64,000 nt of DNA from Prochilodus magdalenae (taxonomy: Eukaryota; Chordata; Actinopteri; Characiformes; Prochilodontidae): contig JAMWET010003872.1 of assembly GCA_024036415.1 (NCBI GenBank), positions 62,001-126,000 on the forward strand, written 5' to 3'. Within the stretch, counting starts at the first letter, position 1. The number at the start of each line of letters is the position of its first letter. The position numbers were made by a program, and so were the translations under genes. Below the pieces are notes generated by a model. It had not been told where the DNA came from and made no database searches. It saw only the letters and a program-made list of their open reading frames with translations. Positions 58,053 through 64,000 of this stretch are shown here, piece after piece.

Positions 58053-60561
58053 ATGGCTGCTAGAAACCCTCTTCCAGAAGAAGATCTTTCATGTCCTGTG
58101 TGCTGTGAGATCTTCAGGGATCCTGTTCTACTGTCGTGTAGCCACAGTGTGTGTAAATCCTGTCTGCAGAAGTTCTGGAACACTAAGGGAACTCAAGAAT
58201 GCCCAATTTGTAGAAGAAGATCCTCTAAAGATCAACCTCTCCGTAATCTTGTACTGAAGAACCTGTGTGAGTCTTTTCTAGAGAGCAGGAGTCAGAGATC
58301 TTCAGCAGGGTCTGAGGTGCTCTGCAGTCTGCACAATGAGGAACTCAAACTCTTCTGTCTGGATGATCAGCAGCCTGTGTGTGTGGTGTGTCATCTGTCA
58401 AAAACACACAGAAATCACACCTGCTGTCCTATAGATGAAGCTGTGACCGACTTTAAGGTAAGAACTTCCATTATTCCACTATTTTAGTCTCCTGAGCATG
58501 AATATGGATGAATCATTACAAATCCACCACCACACTTCACAGATAGTTTCTTCTCTTTACTTTACTTTAAGACTTATATAGGACTTTACTCCTAAAAAGA
58601 TTCTACGGTTGCCAACAATTGTGAATTGTTATAAACAACTTAGCAGTTAGACTCTCTGAGACATTTAGACACTCTGTAACCTGAAACTGTCTAATTCCAG
58701 GATAAACTCAGGACTGCTCTGGAGCCTCTACAGAAGAACCTGAAAGTCTTAGAGGAAGCTAAACAAGACTATGAGCGAACAGCAGCCCACATTAAGGTGA
58801 GACATCATCTTGAACTGTGGAGCATGTTGTTCAGGTCATGTTTCTGATGAGGGTCTTATCCTGTAGGTGGTAAATGCTTGTAGAACATCTGTTAGAGTTT
58901 GTGTTTCCTTATCGTCTCTCATTCCAGACGCAGGCCCAGCACACAGAGAGGCAGATACAGGAGGAGTTTGAGAAGCTTCACCAGTTTCTAAGAGATGAAG
59001 AAGCAGCAAGGATAGCTGCACTGAAGGAGGAGGAGGAGCTGATGAGTTGGATGATGAGGAGGACGATTGAGGAGCTGAATGTAGACATATCATCTCTTTC
59101 AGACACGATCAGAAACATAGAGAAGGAGATGGGAGCTGAGGACGTTCTGTTCTTACAGGTATGAATCCTCTCTCTCTCTTTCTCTCTCTTTCAGAGCTGC
59201 ACATGCCAACAAAAACATTACAAACATATTAAAAAGATAAAAGTAAAAACTTTCACACCACCTTTAAATGTGATTTTACTTCCCTCAGAAAAAGATTACA
59301 ATCACTAAAATGTCTTTTCTCTCTTTGTTCCCACTCAGAACGTGACATCTTAAATGAAACAGTAAGTTTAATGTCTCCATGTTGAACTATTTTACCTATA
59401 CATTTATTTATGTGATGTTTAAATATTCAGTATACAGTTTACAGTGACACAGATAGCAGAGTCAGTGAAAGACATTAAGTTTCAGTAACCTAAATTAAAT
59501 AACCTGCAAACAAGTTTATAAAAAGATGTTACACATTTTCAGCATTGAGTTTACACCAAAGGATCCAGAGAAGCCATCAGGAGCTCTGATCAGTGTTGGG
59601 AAACACCTTTCCAACCTGAAGTTCAGAGTGTGGGAGAAGATGCAGAAGGTTCTCCAGTACAGTAAGTTTGGTTCCTCTTCAAAGCTCTATCAGATATTAT
59701 CTAGTTCTGGAGAACTGAAGATCTAACCACCATTAGAACACCAGAATGTTTAGAGAGTTAGTGCAGTTTAAATCACAGAGAACTCTGTGTATGGATCAGA
59801 TTAAACCACCATTTAATATCACACAAAGACAATAAACACTACAGTGTTATTTAAAATCAGCACCTGGTTACTTTATATTATATATACATTTCTACTGACT
59901 TTTAAATCATTGTTATTAACAGAGAGATTTAGACCAACACTAGACTTGATGTTAAGTAAAGAGCAGAAACTGCAAAGACTACATGAACACACCAACATGA
60001 TGTTCTCTCTCCTCAGCTCCTGTTACTCTGGACCCCAACACTGCATATCCACACCTCCACCTGTCTGATGATCTCACTACTGTAGTACACAGAGAACAGA
60101 GATCATCACTTCCTGATAATCCAGAGAGATTTGATGAGTATGCGTGTGTTCTGGGTTCTGAGGGTTTTAACTCAGGGACTCACTGCTGGGACGTCCAGGT
60201 TGGAGACAGTGATAACTGGTGTCTGGGTGTGATACCAGAGTCTGTATCAAGGAAAGGAGACTCATTCTGGCGCTCATTGTGGAGTCTGCGCTACAGTAAA
60301 AGCAGTAGTAAATACCGGATACGCCGCCCAGGACAGTCAGAGCTCTCTCTCTCACCCAAAGTGAAGCTGCAGAGGGTCAGAGTTCAGCTGGACTGGGACA
60401 GGGGGAAAGTGACCTTCACTGATCCTCTAACTAATACACACCTGTACACCATAACACACTCTTTCACTGAGAGAGTTCTACCGTTCTTCTGTCATGGTTC
60501 TGCTCATCCTCTGAGGATCTTACCAGTGAAGACGTCAGTAACAGTGGAGCAGCACAGTTAA
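58053..60561 (+). pseudogene. TRIM copy I with stop in the 23-nt exon 4
   Basis: Exons 58053-58457, 58701-58796, 58928-59158, 59339-59361, 59543-59661 and 60017-60561. RING and B-box2 ligands are complete, and the B30.2 exon is open (YSKSSSKYRIRRPGQSELS loop, VEQHS end). Exon 4 reads AAC GTG ACA TCT TAA ATG, so the fifth codon is a stop (59351-59353) where other copies have AAA or ACA. The predicted product is 248 residues: RING, B-box and coiled coil without B30.2. Skipping exon 4 would shift the frame and not rescue B30.2. The most compact copy (2.5 kb). A truncated E3 protein or a pseudogene are both possible. Confidence 0.82.
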
Positions 60562-62100
60562 AGTTAACACTGCTTAGAATGAACATTTCTACAGGTAGTG
60601 AGTGTATGAGTTATGATCATAAGAATATGTCAGTACATGTATATGTTAAATAATGTATGTGTAGAGTTACTAGGATGTAATGTACCCATACTTTATTTAA
60701 CATATACAACTCTGTGTGGAAATACACTGATGGGTAAAAGTGTTGTAGAGTGACTCCTGAAATCAATATAACATTAGAAATGTTATTTGATATATATTTT
60801 ACTTATTTAGTCATTTTAATCAGAGATCAATAGTTTACTATGTGGAATAAACTGCATTATATTATAATATATGCAGCTGAATGTATGTTGTGCATTGTAG
60901 ATTATCTCAAATATTATGATCTAAATCACATTTTATTCAATAATGTAAAGAATCTGCACTTTATTTGGAAACATTTGAATTTTTAGAAATGAGTCAATAA
61001 TCCATTTTATCATGTTACATTGGTGAAAGTATTTGTAAGCTGTGTGATTAGTTAAAACTCTGACTTTGCCTTTGAGTTTTATCATTTCATTTTATACTGA
61101 AGATGCTGAAAGTTATAGGAAGCTCCATTACAGATGCTGTTTTTGCATTTGATCATGTTTTGATGTACACTAAATTAAAATTTTATCATTCAAATAAATT
61201 AAAAGATATTTTGAATATCTAGTGTGGATTTTTAAATCAGCCAACATCTTTAATTCTATTATTTTATTTATGCCGTCTAAGAAAGAACCACTACTTAGAA
61301 CCACTACTCCACCTGAAGGTAGCAACTGTCCAGTCAATTCACAACATCATTACACACGTTTTTCAAACATGTAATCCCGAAGTAACCCAGCGATTAAAAA
61401 CAGGGACAGGCTTTGGGGCCTTAATTGTACTACGAGATGATAGGTAGGTATCTGATTTGACCAATCTGATTTGTACAGGCATATAATCTACTTTCATGTA
61501 GCTACTACCATCTAAAAAATGCTTTCAAGGATTTACAAATGAGATATGGCATATATGGATGGAGGCTGTCTCTGTTTCTCTGGAACTGGAGCTACTCTAT
61601 GAATGTGTTTAGGGTCTGGCTATTGGCTGTGGCCACAAGTCTCTTTTCCGTAGCTGCGAGTCTCTTTTTACTACCAAATTTTAAGGCCCACTGAATCTTT
61701 TGTAATATGTATATGTTCAAAATATAATGAAAACTTTTTTTTAATTCATAGATGAAACATTGAATATTTGAAGGATATGTTAACTGCCAAATTGGAAATG
61801 TCACTGGTTCCCATTTCAGAAATATGATCACCTTTAAATTCTCATTTTAAACAAACTTTAAAAAGCTGGAAATAGAGAATACTGAAAGCTGAAATGTTTT
61901 GTGTTCCAGCTTTTCCGCTGTAAAAACGATATTAAAAGCCATTAAAACCATTAACACCATTATTCTAGTATTTACAAACACTCAGCAGGCAGGAGTGACG
62001 GAAGGCAATAGAGCCATTGTAAAGACAACATTAACAAACCACTCAATGCATCTGAAATCAGTCCCAGAACACCAGCTGAAGCATTATAATCCATAACACC
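60562..62100 (+). other. 3' flank of copy I and spacer before slc10a7
   Basis: It starts with the shared post-stop block to about 60660 (AATACA replaces AATAAA near 60720), then A/T-rich sequence. No gene recognised in either strand. Confidence 0.5.
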
Positions 62101-62104
62101 GTCA

Positions 62105-62290
62105 AGTCAGGTGGCTTTTATTGTCATTACAGCTCTGTACAAGTACACAGTGAAATGAAATTACGTTTTTTCCAGAACAAGGAGCCACATGGAACAAAAT
62201 GAGAACATAAAACAATACAGAACGGGACAGACTGCAGAAAGTGCAACATATCTCAAGCCACCAGGACAACAGAACATATAACTATCACTG
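62105..62290. mobile_element. LINE/SINE 3'-tail-like fragment
   Basis: CAAGTCAGGTGGCTTTTATT, followed by GTCATTACAGC and TACACAGTGAAATGAAA, resembles a tail common in fish LINE-derived repeats. A minus-strand 154-residue frame (62161-62625) runs through it and is not supported as a gene. Confidence 0.4.
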
Positions 62291-62539
62291 TCTACTGGAA
62301 ACTGACCGGAACCAGCAGGATGTTTAATGGCTTCTGTTTCAGCCATTACAACTTCAAGGAGCTCAGGAAAGTAAACCAAACTGAAAGTAAGATAAAAATG
62401 TCTCCTTTCAATAGCACAGGCCTGTTTTTGGTGTGTTCGGACGGAGCCCAGTTCTACACACTTGCTATGTGCCGTGCTAAGAACACTAGTTCTCTTATTG
62501 GAGCGCGTCCTTATGAAATCTGAGTGCGCTGTAATGCCG

Positions 62540-62694
62540 GTCATTACGGTACTGATGGCGCTGCGCATATGTGTCCGGAAATGAGCGGGGGAGCCGCTCT
62601 CCAGCTCAGCTCGCCGTGGACGCACTGACGGGCTGATGCTTGGCGGCGTGTCCGGCAGTGACGGGGGTTTGGCGGCTAACCGGAGAGCAGCGGT
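62540..62694 (+). promoter_or_regulatory. CpG-rich promoter region of slc10a7
   Basis: Sudden rise in G+C and CpG (GAGCGGGGGAGCCGC, GGCGGCGTGTCCGG) ending at the start codon, in an otherwise A/T-rich window. No TATA box, as is usual for housekeeping promoters. Confidence 0.6.
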
Positions 62695-62794
62695 ATGGGC
62701 CTGTTAGCGCGGGTCCGGAAGGAGTGGTTCATTGTGGGGATCGTGTTGGTGATCAGCGCCGCCAAGATCGGCCCGTCTGTCGGTGTGAAAGGAG
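62695..62794 (+). CDS. slc10a7: Solute carrier family 10 member 7, exon 1 (partial gene)
   Basis: Translates MGLLARVRKEWFIVGIVLV, then ISAAKIGPSVGVKG, and reaches GTGAGC after GGAG, so exon 1 ends at 62794 in phase 1. This matches the N-terminus of vertebrate SLC10A7 (M.LLERMRK.WF.VGIVL pattern with P.SIGV.GG). The encoded membrane protein belongs to the bile-acid transporter-like family and is linked to calcium handling and glycosylation in the Golgi and skeleton. The first membrane helix starts in this exon. Remaining exons lie beyond 64000. The ATG follows GCAGCGGT in the CpG-rich region. Its reading continues open into the intron only by chance. Confidence 0.85.
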
Positions 62795-64000
62795 GTGAGC
62801 GGAGGAGAGACGGCAGGGCTTATCTTCCACCTCATCTGTCTAACTTACTTTACCTCCTAACGGTCTCGTATCTCCTAATTTCAGCCCCGGTGCTCTAACC
62901 CGGAGAGCCGGTCTCGGTGGTCTCACTGCGAGGGTCCTTCTTCCTCCTCTTTGAGTCAGTTTGTGAACTTGGCATCTCTGGCTGCAAACACTAGAACCAA
63001 ACTGGACAGAAGAGCTTTAAAACTTGCCTGGATGAGTGCATGTGTGCGAGGCATGGGTAGCCTGGGCGTTTCAGAGTGACTAGAGGGGCTTTCTTGGCGA
63101 CCACCCTGGTCACAGCTTAGTGACACGTTGCATTTAGCCAGACCCGGATCTGGCAGAGGGAGGAAGAGTGTGTTTCTGTAAGCCTTGGGTGGTTTGGCTT
63201 GAATGGCAACTTCTCTCGCTTGACTTACTGTGTGTGTATTTATCACTTTGTGGGGACCAGATGTTCTCAGGATGAGGAGTAACTGACGTTGTGGGGACTC
63301 TAGGCTGCTGTTCCTAACCAAAGAAGCTGCGGATCTTACTAGATCGAGTTAAAGACGCTAAAGCGGATCAGTCGCTGAGGGTAAGGTGAAGGTTAGAGTT
63401 GGGTTGGGTGTCATTAAAGTTGGGGTTGGGTTGGCTTAGTTAGAGCACAGCAGTATTTACATGGTACAGTAGAAATGGCCCTAAAGGACAGGAATACAAA
63501 GCTGCACTGTGTGAAGTTTAGTCAGAGTATGTGTTTATTGAGAGCTGTGTTTGCTCGCATTATGGCTGTTTGCTTTATGCTTTTGTATTCATGACAGTTT
63601 ATTAAGTGCACACATGGAAGGAAGCTCTTACGCAACAGGGGACAATTACCTCCAGGGGTTATTTACTGATCCTGCCAGGTTTGCTGTAAGGTGACATATG
63701 AAGTGTGATGTCCCACTATAGAACCATAGCATGGATGTGCAAGTCGTCTGTGACCGTGTTGCTTGACCATGGAGTGCACTGCACTAGTGTTTTCCCTGCT
63801 CCCATCACACCCAATCCACCTAACCAGCTCATTACCGGCCCACAGCGGATGAGAATAAGCAGGTGGACTGAGAGATGTGCAGGACTGTGGCTCTCCAAGG
63901 TTGAGAAACACTGTGTGACTGTTTTGTTGTGATAAGATTGGGGCAGAGCTGCATGGCATAAACCATCTTCCCACTATGTTACTACTAGGGCTGGAAATTT
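62795..64000 (+). other. Intron 1 of slc10a7, first part
   Basis: G+C-rich at first, then ordinary. No second exon recognised before the window ends. A repeat copy lies at 63775-63912. Confidence 0.55.
63775..63912 (-). repeat. Interspersed repeat, 'TTTCTCAACCCTGGTCCTGG' family, copy 2 (inverted)
   Basis: On the minus strand: GTTTCTCAACCTTGGAGAGC, then GGTAATGAGCTGGTTAGGTG and GAGCAGGGAAAACACTAG. The order matches 8170-8330. Confidence 0.55.

Noticed and set aside
62161..62625. 154-residue minus-strand frame near slc10a7
   Set aside because: It crosses a repeat tail and the CpG-rich promoter, has no domain, and no splice or start context supports it.
1..64000. CRISPR arrays, operons, ribosome binding sites, tRNA or rRNA genes
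   Set aside because: The window is vertebrate. No direct-repeat/spacer pattern, cloverleaf or rRNA sequence was recognised; the only regular array is the minisatellite.

Overview
The window is vertebrate nuclear DNA, most likely from a ray-finned (teleost) fish. Genes are split into small exons with GT/AG introns, introns and spacers are full of transposon relics, and the dominant gene type is a fish-style TRIM35-like (class IV TRIM) E3 ubiquitin ligase. The far right end holds exon 1 of slc10a7, a conserved single-copy vertebrate gene. I cannot name the species.

Layout. A same-strand tandem array of nine TRIM copies, called A to I here, fills about 0-60.6 kb. Each follows one template: exon 1 (RING + B-box2, usually 405 nt), exon 2 (coiled coil, 96 nt), exon 3 (coiled coil, 231 nt), exon 4 (23 nt), exon 5 (110-134 nt) and a PRY-SPRY/B30.2 exon (506-545 nt). 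A (142-1604) enters from the left with only its last two exons. B (4484-9281) has lost its start to a Ty3/gypsy relic. C (12865-16312), E (26160-31103), F (33957-40239) and H (51992-55715) have open frames, although F and H have lost B-box zinc ligands. D (20757-24547) has a stop in exon 2 and I (58053-60561) has a stop in exon 4. G (43944-47041) is so full of scattered insertions that uncorrected long-read sequence is the likeliest explanation. A relic of a further copy lies at 17185-17303.

Spacers hold a 25-bp minisatellite (1868-3322), LINE, gypsy, Tc1, piggyBac-like and MITE remnants, short NLR-type leucine-rich-repeat remnants (about 16.66-16.92 kb), and a degenerate telomere-like tract (17.48-17.71 kb). 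From 62.7 kb a CpG-rich promoter and slc10a7 exon 1 mark the array's right edge.

How the genes may work together. RING-B-box-coiled-coil-B30.2 proteins are ubiquitin ligases whose B30.2 domain recognises targets, and several fish TRIM families act in antiviral or inflammatory signalling. Here the RING and coiled coil are nearly constant while one B30.2 segment varies sharply between copies. Five copies have a shared upstream block with a CTCF-like motif in one orientation, and two of these also carry a good IRF/PRDI-like site. I infer a rapidly evolving, possibly interferon-responsive recognition repertoire. Both regulatory ideas rest on motif reading only.
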